Shown here: piece by piece, positions 43,001 to 50,914 of the stretch
How positions within the stretch are numbered: position 1 is the stretch's first letter
How the letters are laid out: each line of letters opens with the position of its first letter
DNA from: DASQHW01 sp038238245
GTDB lineage: Bacteria > Actinomycetota > Acidimicrobiia > IMCC26256 > PALSA-610
Reading direction: 5' to 3'
Assembly (NCBI GenBank): GCA_038238245.1
Contig: JBBRXX010000007.1
Location: forward strand, 1 to 64,000
DNA: 64,000 nt
Notes under the pieces: model-generated
Database searches by the model: none
What the model saw: only the letters and a program-made list of their open reading frames with translations
What the model was told of the DNA's origin: nothing
Made by a program: the position numbers and the translations under genes

Positions 43001-44541
43001 ACTCCGGCATCCGGCGCGTCGGCGTGGCGATGATCGTGTTGTTCGTCGGCCTGGTCGCGCAGCTCACGTACCTCCAGGTGGCACGCAGTGACAAGCTGGC
43101 CGCCGATCCCCGCAACTCCCGGACCTTCCTTCGCAACGCCGCGCGCGACCGCGGCCCGATCGTCACCTCCGACCGCGTGATCGTCGCCCGATCGGTGCCC
43201 GCGAACGACGAGTTCAAACGCCAGCGCGTGTATCCCAAGGACACCGCCACCTTGTTCTCGGGCATCGTCGGGTACCAGTCGATCCAGTTCGGCGAGGTTG
43301 GTGTCGAGCGGACGTTCTCCGACGATCTGGCAGGTCGCACGTTCAATCTCACGCCGCGCGGCCTCGCCGACGCGTTCGCGACGCGCCAGCCCGTCGGCAC
43401 CGTCGTCCTCACGGCGTCGCGCGCGGTCCAGCAACTTGCTGCGACCGGCTTGGCGGGCCGGCCGGGATCGGTCGTGGTGCTCGACGTGCGAAGCGGTGGT
43501 GTGCTCGCGGCCTATTCGAACCCGACGTACGACCCGAACCTCCTCGTCAACCACAACCCGAACAAGGCCCAGGCCGCGCGCGCGCTGCTGCTGCTCGACA
43601 AGAGCAAGCCGTTGCTGCCGCACGCATGGGCCGAGCTCTATCCGCCGGGATCGACGTTCAAGACGGTCACCGCGTCGATCGCGATCCAGAACAACGTCGA
43701 TGTGGACACGCAGTTCCCTGTGCTCAGCGAGATCGCCTTGCCCCAGACGAACGGTCAAACGCTGAGCAACTTCGGTGGTGAGCGGTGCGGCGGCTCATTG
43801 CTCGACAGCTTCATCGTGTCGTGCAACACTACGTTCGCGAAGGTCGGCTTCGACCTGGGCGAGCAGCTCGCGAGCGGCGTGCAGCACTTCGGCGTGCAGG
43901 CAGATCCTCCTCCGAGCGGGCACGCGACCGGCTTCGATCCGCCGATCGTGCGCAGCCGGGGACCGAAGCCGGGCACGTTCCAGCGCAACCAACCGGCGTT
44001 CATGCAGGACGCGATCGGCCAGCACGACGTGCTCGTCACGCCGCTGCAGATGGCGCTGGTCGCCGAGTCCGTGGCGACGGGCGGCACGATCCTCGATCCG
44101 CACGTCGTCGACTGCGTGATGGACACCGACAACCGGGTGGTGAAGCGCGTCGACACGACGGAGTACACGCGCGCGATGGATCCCACGACCGCCGACACCA
44201 TGCGGCAGTTCATGCTCGGCGTGGTGAACGATCCGCGCGGTACCGGAACCGCGGCGCAGATACCCGGCGTACAGGTCGCGGGCAAGACCGGCACCGCCGA
44301 GACCGGCGACGGGCGCCCACCGCATGCATGGTTCATCGCGTTCGCGCCGGCCGACGCTCCCCGCTATGCAGTCGCAGTGCTCGTCGAACACGGCGGCGTC
44401 GACGGTACCAACGCCGAGGCGACCGGCGGACGGGTCGCCGCGCCGATCGCAAAACAAGTCCTGCAATCGCTGCTCGCCAGCCCGCCGCCGCCGTCGCAAT
44501 GCGGCGGGGGGCAACCGCAAAACAACGGAAACGGCGGATAG
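42997..44541 (+). CDS. pbpA: PbpA: class B penicillin-binding protein (transpeptidase)
   Basis: A 514-residue protein with one N-terminal membrane anchor (VAMIVLFVGLVAQLTYLQVA), a dimerisation domain and a transpeptidase domain. Active-site motifs are GSTFKTV (Ser and Lys, about residue 225), SCN (about 280) and GKTGTAE (about 430). It cross-links peptidoglycan as partner of the preceding SEDS protein. GTGA overlap with rodA indicates coupled translation. Confidence 0.95.
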   Translation: MNSGIRRVGVAMIVLFVGLVAQLTYLQVARSDKLAADPRNSRTFLRNAARDRGPIVTSDRVIVARSVPANDEFKRQRVYPKDTATLFSGIVGYQSIQFGEVGVERTFSDDLAGRTFNLTPRGLADAFATRQPVGTVVLTASRAVQQLAATGLAGRPGSVVVLDVRSGGVLAAYSNPTYDPNLLVNHNPNKAQAARALLLLDKSKPLLPHAWAELYPPGSTFKTVTASIAIQNNVDVDTQFPVLSEIALPQTNGQTLSNFGGERCGGSLLDSFIVSCNTTFAKVGFDLGEQLASGVQHFGVQADPPPSGHATGFDPPIVRSRGPKPGTFQRNQPAFMQDAIGQHDVLVTPLQMALVAESVATGGTILDPHVVDCVMDTDNRVVKRVDTTEYTRAMDPTTADTMRQFMLGVVNDPRGTGTAAQIPGVQVAGKTGTAETGDGRPPHAWFIAFAPADAPRYAVAVLVEHGGVDGTNAEATGGRVAAPIAKQVLQSLLASPPPPSQCGGGQPQNNGNGG

Positions 44542-44553
44542 GGTGCTCCAACC

Positions 44554-46488
44554 ATGACGCTGGCCGGACGGGTCTTTTCCAGCCGCTACGAGATCCAGCG
44601 CGAGGTCGCGCAAGGCGGCATGGCCGAGGTGTACCTGGCGCGCGACCAGTTGCTCAACCGGCCGGTGGCGCTGAAGGCGCTGTTCCCCGAATACGCGCGC
44701 GAACCGTCGTTCGTCGAGCGCTTCCGTCGGGAAGCGCAGGCGGCTGCCAATCTCAACCACCCCAACATCGTGGCGATCTACGACTGGGGGCAGGAGTCCG
44801 GCACGTACTTCATCGTGATGGAGTACGTCGAGGGCCGCTCGTTGCGCGACCTCATTCGATCCGAATCCCCGCTCGACCCGAATCAGGCGGCCGAGATCAC
44901 CGCCGAGATCGCGTCGGCGCTCGCGTTCGCCCATCGCAACGGCGTGGTCCACCGCGACGTGAAGCCCGGCAACGTGCTGTTGACGCGTTCCGGCAACGTG
45001 AAGGTCACCGACTTCGGCATCGCGCGCGCGGGCGCGAGCGACGGTCTGACGCAGACCGGTTCGGTCATGGGCACCGCGACGTATTTCTCGCCCGAACAGG
45101 CGCAGGGTCTCTCGGTCGACGGTCGCAGCGACGTGTATTCGCTCGGCGTCGTGCTGTACGAGATGGTGACGGGCGGCGCGCCCTTCACCGGCGACTCGCC
45201 GGTCGCGGTCGCGTACAAGCACGTGCGGGAGGACGCGGTCGCCCCGTCGCAGCGCAACGCCGACGTGCCTCACGATCTCGAGCAGATCATCATGACCGCG
45301 CTCGCCAAGAACGCCGACCAGCGATACCAGACCGCCGATGACCTGCGCGCCGATCTGTTGCGCTTCCGGCGAGGGCGGCCACTGGCGTCGGCGCCGGTCA
45401 CCGCGATGGTCGCCGAGGTGCCGACGTCGGCGACGGCCGCGCAAGGCGGCGGCGCGTACGCGGCGGCCGCCGCCACCGTGGCGAGCCCGGCGGTCGACGA
45501 GCGCGGCCGCTATGTCGGTGCGCCGACGTACCAACACCACCGGCGGAACCCGGCACTGGTGACCTTCTTGGTGCTGATCGGCCTCGCCGCGGTCATCGGC
45601 CTCATCCTGCTCGCGGCCACCAAATTCGGGGGCACGGAGGGGAAAGTGGGCGTGCCCAATGTCGTCGGCAAGAACGTGAACGTCGCACGACAGATGCTGG
45701 CCGACGCGCACCTCAAGACGACGATCGAGAGCGTGAACGACGCGGCGCCGGTCGACACGGTCATCGTGCAGGATCCGGCCGCGAAGCAGAACGTGGCGCG
45801 CAACACGACGGTGAACCTGACGGTGAGCAGCGGTGCCGAAAAGGTCATCATCCCCTTCGAGATCAAGAACGCGTCCGTGAAGGACGCGACCGATCGGCTC
45901 AACCGCCTGGGCTTTCAGGTGAAGAGCAAGGGCCAGTCCGACAGCACGGTGGCCAAGGATCTGGTCATCGGCAGCAAACCTGCCGCGGGCACCGCCGCGC
46001 CCAAGGGCGGCACCGTGACACTGCTGGTGTCGACGGGCCCGGCCCCGAAACCGATCCCCGACGTGAAGAACCTCTCGCAGGATCAAGCCGGACAGGCGTT
46101 GATACAGGCGGGCTTCGACCCGAGCAAGATCACGTTCGTGCAGGAGGTCAGCGACACGACCGCGGAGGGATCAGCGACGCGTACCGACCCCCCGGCCAAC
46201 GAGACAAGGCCGACCGACACGCCGATCACTGTCTTCATCTCGAGCGGGAAGGCGAAAGTCGAGGTTCCGCCGGAGATCGGCCGGACACTCGACGAAGCGA
46301 CGTTCGAGCTCAAGGCGGCCGGCTTCACCGTGTCGACGCTCAACAAGGTCGACAACAACAACGTCGGCAAAGTCATCGAGATGGCACCTGCCGCCGGCAC
46401 CAAGGTCGCGCCTGGAACCAACATCCTGCTCACCATCGGCGTCAAGTCCCCGAACTCGTCCACGACGACGACGACGACCGGGCCGTGA
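44554..46488 (+). CDS. pknB: PknB: PASTA-domain Ser/Thr protein kinase
   Basis: A 644-residue protein. The kinase domain (about 8-275) has Gly-loop VAQGGMAEV, HRDVKPGNVLL, DFGIARAG and the activation segment GLTQTGSVMGTATYFSPEQ. A membrane helix lies near 330-350, followed by four PASTA domains (about 360-635) that sense muropeptides or lipid II outside. The pknA gene of mycobacteria is missing here, leaving one kinase for the cluster. The next gene overlaps by four bases. Confidence 0.95.
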   Translation: MTLAGRVFSSRYEIQREVAQGGMAEVYLARDQLLNRPVALKALFPEYAREPSFVERFRREAQAAANLNHPNIVAIYDWGQESGTYFIVMEYVEGRSLRDLIRSESPLDPNQAAEITAEIASALAFAHRNGVVHRDVKPGNVLLTRSGNVKVTDFGIARAGASDGLTQTGSVMGTATYFSPEQAQGLSVDGRSDVYSLGVVLYEMVTGGAPFTGDSPVAVAYKHVREDAVAPSQRNADVPHDLEQIIMTALAKNADQRYQTADDLRADLLRFRRGRPLASAPVTAMVAEVPTSATAAQGGGAYAAAAATVASPAVDERGRYVGAPTYQHHRRNPALVTFLVLIGLAAVIGLILLAATKFGGTEGKVGVPNVVGKNVNVARQMLADAHLKTTIESVNDAAPVDTVIVQDPAAKQNVARNTTVNLTVSSGAEKVIIPFEIKNASVKDATDRLNRLGFQVKSKGQSDSTVAKDLVIGSKPAAGTAAPKGGTVTLLVSTGPAPKPIPDVKNLSQDQAGQALIQAGFDPSKITFVQEVSDTTAEGSATRTDPPANETRPTDTPITVFISSGKAKVEVPPEIGRTLDEATFELKAAGFTVSTLNKVDNNNVGKVIEMAPAAGTKVAPGTNILLTIGVKSPNSSTTTTTTGP

Positions 46489-47312
46489 CGCGGCCGCTCG
46501 TCGAGTGGTACCACGCGCACGGACGTCACGACCTGCCGTGGCGCGCGTCGCGCGATCGCTGGCAGGTACTCGTTTCAGAGGTGATGCTGCACCAGACCCA
46601 GGTGCCACGCGTCATCCCTGCGTATGCCGACTTCATCGCGCGCTTCCCGACTCCCTCGGCTGCAGCCGCAGCCGGACTCGCCGACGTGATCACCGCGTGG
46701 GGGCGTCTCGGCTATCCCCGACGCGCCCGATGGCTGTGGGAAGCCGCGGTGCAGATCGCGCGCGACGGCTGGCCCGATGACCTCGCGCAGCTTCCCGGTG
46801 TCGGTCGTTATACGGCGGCCGCGATCGCAGCACAGGTCGACGACGCCGACCGCATCGGCATCGAGGTGAACATCCGCCGGGTCTGCGAGCGGGTCCGCGG
46901 CGAGCGACTTTCCGAGCGCGCCGCCGAGGACTGCGCGGTCCAGGTTGCGCACGGGCTGTGCGGGCGCGACCGGTTGCTCGCGCTCATGGACGTCGGCGCG
47001 ACCGTGTGCACCGCACGGAGCCCGCAGTGTGATCGGTGTCCGCTCGCAACAGTGTGCGCGACGCGAGGTGCGCTCGAGGGCGAGACCAAGCGCCGCCAGG
47101 GTCGGTTCGAAGGCTCGTTCCGTCAGCGGCGCGGCTTGATCATGGCGCGCCTGCGCGAGGGCTCCGCGGTGGCGACAGGCGACCTCGACGGTGAAGCGCT
47201 CGCGTCCTTGCTCGACGACGGACTGGCCGAGGTCACGCGCGGGCGCGCGCACCTGCCGCGTCCGCCGCGTCGCGGAGGAAGTTCCGCAGGAGGTCGTGGC
47301 CGGCGTCGGTGA
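46485..47312 (+). CDS. mutY: A/G-specific adenine glycosylase, MutY-like
   Basis: A 275-residue HhH-GPD protein that removes A opposite 8-oxoG. Visible are the proton-donor Glu in SEVMLHQTQV, the helix-hairpin-helix LPGVGRYTAAAI and four cluster Cys in VCTARSPQCDRCPLATVC for the 4Fe-4S cluster. Where most MutY have Asp (VDTNV or LDGNV) this protein reads GIEVNIRRV, so the Schiff-base/stabilising Asp appears to be Glu. There is no C-terminal NUDIX domain. The gene is coupled to pknB by a four-base overlap, and its 3' end runs 80 bases into convergent trpG. Confidence 0.82.
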   Translation: MTRPLVEWYHAHGRHDLPWRASRDRWQVLVSEVMLHQTQVPRVIPAYADFIARFPTPSAAAAAGLADVITAWGRLGYPRRARWLWEAAVQIARDGWPDDLAQLPGVGRYTAAAIAAQVDDADRIGIEVNIRRVCERVRGERLSERAAEDCAVQVAHGLCGRDRLLALMDVGATVCTARSPQCDRCPLATVCATRGALEGETKRRQGRFEGSFRQRRGLIMARLREGSAVATGDLDGEALASLLDDGLAEVTRGRAHLPRPPRRGGSSAGGRGRRR

Positions 47313-47841
47313 GGATCGACTCCGGGTGGAACTGCACGCCCTCGATCGGGAACGCCCGGTGCCGCAGGCCCATGACCAGGCCGTCCTCCGACTCGGCGGT
47401 GACCTCGAGCACATCCGGCACCGAATCGCGCTCGACCACGAGCGAGTGATAGCGCGTCGCCGTCAGCGGGTTCGGCAGGTTGGCGAACACCCCGGCACCA
47501 TGGTGTCGGATCTCCGACGTCTTGCCGTGCATGACACGCGGCGCCCGCACGACCTCGCCGCCGTACAGCTCGCCGATGCACTGGAGCCCGAGGCATACAC
47601 CGAGCACCGGTGTGCCGTGCTCACCGAACGCACGGATCGCCTCGTTCGACAACCCGGCGTCGACGGGACGGCCGGGGCCCGGCGAGATCAACACGGCGTC
47701 GGGTGCGAGCCCGCGCATGTCGTCGATCGTGATCGCATCGTGGCGGTGCACCGCGGGCTCGGCCCCGAGCTCACCGAGGTACTGCACCAGGTTGTAGACG
47801 AACGAGTCGTAGTTGTCGATCACGAGCACGCGCGTATTCAT
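47233..47841 (-). CDS. trpG: Anthranilate/4-amino-4-deoxychorismate synthase glutaminase subunit
   Basis: A 202-residue class I glutamine amidotransferase from ATG 47841; the longer frame to 48252 overlaps crgA and is rejected. It begins VLVIDNYDSFVYNLVQYLGE, with nucleophile Cys in GVCLGLQCIGE, and His/Glu in GVQFHPESI. It supplies ammonia to the TrpE or PabB partner, which is not in this window; trpG and pabA cannot be told apart. trpG beside crgA and the pknB cluster is the mycobacterial layout. Its 3' end overlaps mutY. Confidence 0.92.
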   Translation of the reverse strand: MNTRVLVIDNYDSFVYNLVQYLGELGAEPAVHRHDAITIDDMRGLAPDAVLISPGPGRPVDAGLSNEAIRAFGEHGTPVLGVCLGLQCIGELYGGEVVRAPRVMHGKTSEIRHHGAGVFANLPNPLTATRYHSLVVERDSVPDVLEVTAESEDGLVMGLRHRAFPIEGVQFHPESILTDAGHDLLRNFLRDAADAAGARARA

Positions 47842-47898
47842 GAGATCCGAAGGGTAACGAGCCCCGCCGCGTGAGTGCCGACGATTGTCCGTCGCAGC

Positions 47899-47904
47899 TA
47901 CGCT
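47899..47904 (+). promoter_or_regulatory. Leaderless-type -10 box of crgA
   Basis: TACGCT ends six bases before the crgA GTG at 47911. No ribosome site is present. Confidence 0.5.
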
Positions 47905-47910
47905 TCTCAC

Positions 47911-48144
47911 GTGCCCCAGTCGAAGTCCAAGCGCTCGCGGTACACGCCCCCGCCGCAGAAGAAGGCGCCGCCGAGCAAGTTGTGGGTGCCCGTTGCACTG
48001 ACGACGCTGCTCGCCGCCGGCCTCGTCATCGTGGTCGGCAACTACCTGAACTTGCTGCCGGGAGCGAACACCGAGAACCGCTACCTGCTGCTCGGCATCG
48101 GCCTGATCTGCAGCGGTTTCCTGCTGGCGACGAATTACCGCTGA
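47911..48144 (+). CDS. crgA: CrgA: division-regulating small membrane protein
   Basis: A 77-residue protein from GTG 47911: basic N-terminus (PQSKSKRSRYTPPP), two membrane helices (WVPVALTTLLAAGLVIVVGN and YLLLGIGLICSGFLLATNYR) joined by a short loop with LNLLPG. CrgA is restricted to actinobacteria and coordinates FtsI/FtsQ and wall synthesis at the septum. The region downstream holds DnaA-box-like motifs and then the transposon. Confidence 0.93.
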   Translation: MPQSKSKRSRYTPPPQKKAPPSKLWVPVALTTLLAAGLVIVVGNYLNLLPGANTENRYLLLGIGLICSGFLLATNYR

Positions 48145-48195
48145 ACGCAGTTGAACAACCGCTGACCATTCGTTGACCGAATCGCAAACGTGTGA

Positions 48196-48228
48196 TTCCC
48201 CACAGAGTTGTCCACAGTCTGGGGACAA
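48196..48228. promoter_or_regulatory. Cluster of three DnaA-box-like 9-mers
   Basis: TTCCCCACA (48196-48204), TTGTCCACA (48208-48216) and, inverted, TGGGGACAA (48220-48228, i.e. TTGTCCCCA) lie within 33 bases. TTGTCCACA is the actinobacterial DnaA-box consensus. The third overlaps the target duplication of the transposon. Function is inferred from sequence and from the origin-proximal gene set; dnaA itself is not in the window. Confidence 0.5.
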
Positions 48229-48230
48229 CC
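48223..48230. repeat. Left target-site duplication GGACAACC
   Basis: Identical to 52494-52501 and directly outside the left terminal inverted repeat. Confidence 0.85.
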
Positions 48231-48255
48231 GGGGATGTGTTCGATGACACACCCA
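48231..48255. repeat. Left terminal inverted repeat of the transposon
   Basis: Matches the reverse complement of 52469-52493 at 24 of 25 positions; the mismatch is at base 14 of the repeat. Confidence 0.85.
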
Positions 48256-48329
48256 CCGGACCTAGAACGAGGCCCGTCGAACGCGAGCGGCAAGAGCGCA
48301 ACGGCAACGGTTCTAAGTAGACGCCGTTC

Positions 48330-48626
48330 CTATAGATCGGCTTCCACCCTGAGAACACGTCGCGGCGGCGTATCCGGTCGTAGGGCAGGGATCGGGTCTC
48401 CTTCGTTGGAGCATTCGTGGAGGACTGCCCGCGAACCTGGTCCGGGCCAATCGACAGGCTTCGTGAATGCGACTAGAAGAAAACGACCGGCTGGGAGACG
48501 CTCAGTCTCGAATGTCACCGTCTCTGGATCGCCGCCGTGCATGTCGAAGCCATAGGTGCGGCCGCAACCAGGGCAGACCGTTTCGTGACGGCTGACAGGC
48601 AGCCCCGGTGCAGGTTGCTCGGGCAC
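48330..48626 (-). CDS. Hypothetical small zinc-finger-like protein (transposon cargo)
   Basis: A 98-residue frame from GTG 48626, with TAACGT six bases upstream on the minus strand, the leaderless pattern of this genome. CPGCGRTYGF near residue 18 suggests half of a zinc ribbon, with another Cys in LHECSNEGDP. The rest, including ETERLPAGRFLLVAFTKP, is protein-like but matches no family I recognise. It is the outermost cargo gene at the left end. Confidence 0.45.
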   Translation of the reverse strand: MPEQPAPGLPVSRHETVCPGCGRTYGFDMHGGDPETVTFETERLPAGRFLLVAFTKPVDWPGPGSRAVLHECSNEGDPIPALRPDTPPRRVLRVEADL

Positions 48627-48761
48627 GACTCAACGTTACGACTCAAACCGCCAGGTGAGCCAAGTAAGTCGTTACCCCGATTGACGGCCGAGCTGCCTGG
48701 GGTCACTCCCGACGAAGGGGTGGGGAAACAAGACGGTAGTGGGTCAGTTTGATTTCGGGCG

Positions 48762-49262
48762 TTAGAACCAACCGGCATCGTCCGCTGCTTCTTCTCCGCC
48801 AGGTGCGGTCTCCATGAGACTCTCGTGGAGACCGGCCACTTCTCGGCCTGTCATCTCACCCTCCGGTGATACTTCCATCAGAGCCCATCTTGGTTCGTCT
48901 GGAGCGACATCGGATAGAGGTTCGGTTGTGTGCGTGGTGCCATCTGGCTCGTCCAGCAGATAGACGAAATCGAACGCGATCGTGTACAGAGTTGATTGGA
49001 GAAGTCTGCGAAGGTCTTCGCGGGTACCGCCTTCGGCACGAGCATTCTCGACAGCGTCGACTATCCAGTCGGGGTAGTCGATCAACCTGCGCCACAGAGC
49101 ATTGAGGAATAGGAATCGTGTGGTCTGTGGGATGTTCTCCAGGAATTCGGAACCGGCCCACGAACCTGGATTCTCCGCACCGCGCACTCGGAGCCGTTCG
49201 GTGAGTTCATCCTGAGACTGTGATCGCCACCGGTCTAGCCACGTCGCTTCGTTGTCTGCCAC
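48762..49262 (-). CDS. Hypothetical acidic protein (transposon cargo)
   Basis: A 166-residue acidic protein from GTG 49262. The middle is helical and hydrophobic (RFLFLNALWRRLIDYPDWIV then LLQSTLYTIAFDFVYLL) and the C-terminus strongly acidic (TAPGGEEAADDAGWF). No signal peptide or membrane segment is seen. The composition reminds me of immunity-type proteins, but no family can be named. It is on the same strand as its left neighbour, 135 bases away. Confidence 0.55.
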   Translation of the reverse strand: MADNEATWLDRWRSQSQDELTERLRVRGAENPGSWAGSEFLENIPQTTRFLFLNALWRRLIDYPDWIVDAVENARAEGGTREDLRRLLQSTLYTIAFDFVYLLDEPDGTTHTTEPLSDVAPDEPRWALMEVSPEGEMTGREVAGLHESLMETAPGGEEAADDAGWF

Positions 49263-49310
49263 GCGGACAAGACTGCCCGACCGGGAGCAGCGATGCCATG
49301 CCGTGAGCGG

Positions 49311-49556
49311 TCAGTCAAGCAGTTCGGCGATCTGAGTCAGCGACCACGGATGGTCGGCAACTCCTGCCGCCATGGCGGGCGTGGTGGGTCGGCCGAACCG
49401 CTTGGTGAGGGTCTGGTGGGGGCGGGCGAAGTTGTAGTGCATGTAGAACAACGTCGCCGCGTGGGCGTGGTTCTCGACCTTCTTGCTGAACGCGTTGGTC
49501 TACCTTGTGAAGCGGCGCATTCCCATCCGCATGGAGAGGTTCTGACGCTCCACGTC
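49311..49556 (-). pseudogene. C-terminal fragment of a DDE transposase, with in-frame TAG
   Basis: The minus strand reads VERQNLSMRMGMRRFTR, then TAG at 49500-49502, then TNAFSKKVENHAHAATLFYM, HYNFARPHQTLTKRFGRPTT and AGVADHPWSLTQIAELLD. This is the conserved C-terminal part of a widespread DDE/IS1-type transposase (RRFTRLTNAFSKK in intact copies, so the TAG replaces a Leu codon). Nothing upstream matches the catalytic core. It is a dead remnant inside the transposon. Confidence 0.75.
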
Positions 49557-49659
49557 GGGATCGAACCGGATCTCGCCCACCCACTCCGCCATCAACCGCG
49601 GAGCGTACGTGCACACGGTTTGGTCAAGCTGCTCGACTGACGCCCCTACCCTGGCAACC

Positions 49660-50037
49660 ATGCCTAGCTGGCTTCACGGACGGCGCATCGCCGTTCTCGT
49701 CGCCGTTGCTGGTCTTCTGCTTTCGTTGGCCAGCTTGCTCTTTGCCGCGGGTGTCCTCGTCTTAGCGGGCGGCGACTTCAAAACAACCAGTGTCGACTTG
49801 TACTGCCCCGTCCCCGGAACTGATTCTGACTACGGGTCGAGTACATGGCGATGGTTGCCGCCGGGGCGGGTGTGCCACTATCCCGACGGTTCCGATTCCG
49901 GCATCAACTGGTCGTTGACGTTCCTCTTTGGAACCGCCGCGACCGGAGCAGCAATGCTCCTGTTCGGCTTGCGTCGCTACGCCCAGTCAGGTGAAGCGGC
50001 GTTAGCTGGCAGTCACTCCGACTCCCCGTCAAACTGA
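49660..50037 (+). CDS. Small two-helix membrane protein (transposon cargo)
   Basis: A 125-residue protein from ATG 49660 with TACCCT seven bases upstream (leaderless pattern). Two membrane helices, AVLVAVAGLLLSLASLLFAA and LTFLFGTAATGAAMLLFG, flank an external loop of about 55 residues with two Cys (VDLYCPVPG and GRVCHYPDG) that could form a disulphide. No family is recognised. It ends 160 bases before the next cargo gene on the same strand. Confidence 0.55.
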   Translation: MPSWLHGRRIAVLVAVAGLLLSLASLLFAAGVLVLAGGDFKTTSVDLYCPVPGTDSDYGSSTWRWLPPGRVCHYPDGSDSGINWSLTFLFGTAATGAAMLLFGLRRYAQSGEAALAGSHSDSPSN

Positions 50038-50200
50038 CCCACTACCAACAAGACCCCAGGCAGCACGAACCACTCGGCCGTACCCGTTCTGCGCCGGGCG
50101 TACGGTGCCCTCAGGCGGTCACAGCCAGTAACGGCCGCGAAACCGGAGACCGTACGGAAAACCCTGACATCGCCGGTGAGCGTGTGGTTAAACTGGACGC

Positions 50201-50674
50201 ATGGTCACTTCCAGTGAAATCCGCGCAGGTCTCGTCACCTTGATCACTGAGACGGAACGCAACCTGGAGCGGTTTCGCCGCGCGCTCGCCGAAATGGACG
50301 GCGCTGCTCAGAACGTCGCGGGTGTCGGCACGAATCCGGCCGCCGAGGCTCTGGCCTTTCCATCCCCGAGTCCGAAGCTCCCGTCCAATGGAACGTCCCG
50401 CAGCCCGCACCGGTCCCAGGAAGGCATCGCCGCGGCCGAGAAAGCCGCGCTGGAGACGGTTCGTGCTGCCTCCTACCACCGAGCCAAGGTCGTTGAGGTC
50501 CAGCGATCGCTGGTACAGCTGGGCCTTCTCGAACCGGGCGAGAAGGACCGCGAGTTCACCCGGTACCTGCTTCGCAAGCTGACCAGACAAGGTCTCTTGG
50601 AAGATCAGAAGAAGGGCTATTTCGCTGCCCTTCCGTCAGCCGCGCTGCGCGCCGTCGGAGGAGGGGCAACCTGA
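50201..50674 (+). CDS. Hypothetical protein with helical N-terminus and winged-helix-like end (transposon cargo)
   Basis: A 157-residue protein. The ATG has TAAACT (50189-50194) six bases upstream, a leaderless -10 box. The N-terminal helix SEIRAGLVTLITETERNLER leads to a Ser/Pro-rich linker. The C-terminal 80 residues (VVEVQRSLVQLGLLEPGEKD then REFTRYLLRKLTRQGLLEDQ) look like a small winged helix, so DNA binding is possible. No family match is claimed. Confidence 0.55.
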   Translation: MVTSSEIRAGLVTLITETERNLERFRRALAEMDGAAQNVAGVGTNPAAEALAFPSPSPKLPSNGTSRSPHRSQEGIAAAEKAALETVRAASYHRAKVVEVQRSLVQLGLLEPGEKDREFTRYLLRKLTRQGLLEDQKKGYFAALPSAALRAVGGGAT

Positions 50675-50914
50675 TCGCCGTCAAGGCCTCGCCAGGGCCG
50701 GGCGGTTGAACCCCGGGTCCGGAGGGATGGTCGGACACGCCTTCCGAGCGTGTTACCGGTCCCTCCGGGCTCGGACCGTCTCGAAATGATACGCAAATCG
50801 AGGCCCGCCGGGGGGCCAATTTTGCCGCGCCTCGCATCCCGGGCGCTGAATCGCCTCCGGTTTCCCATCCGGGAGTTGCACTCTTGCAATTCAGATTTCT
50901 CCTTTGACACACCC

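Noticed and set aside
43795..46086. A 763-codon minus-strand frame across pbpA and pknB
   Set aside because: Shadow of two certain plus-strand genes; the translation is His/Arg/Asp-rich as expected for GC-rich antisense.
47233..48252. A 339-codon frame for the trpG product
   Set aside because: The upstream 137 codons are antisense to crgA; the amidotransferase begins cleanly at ATG 47841.
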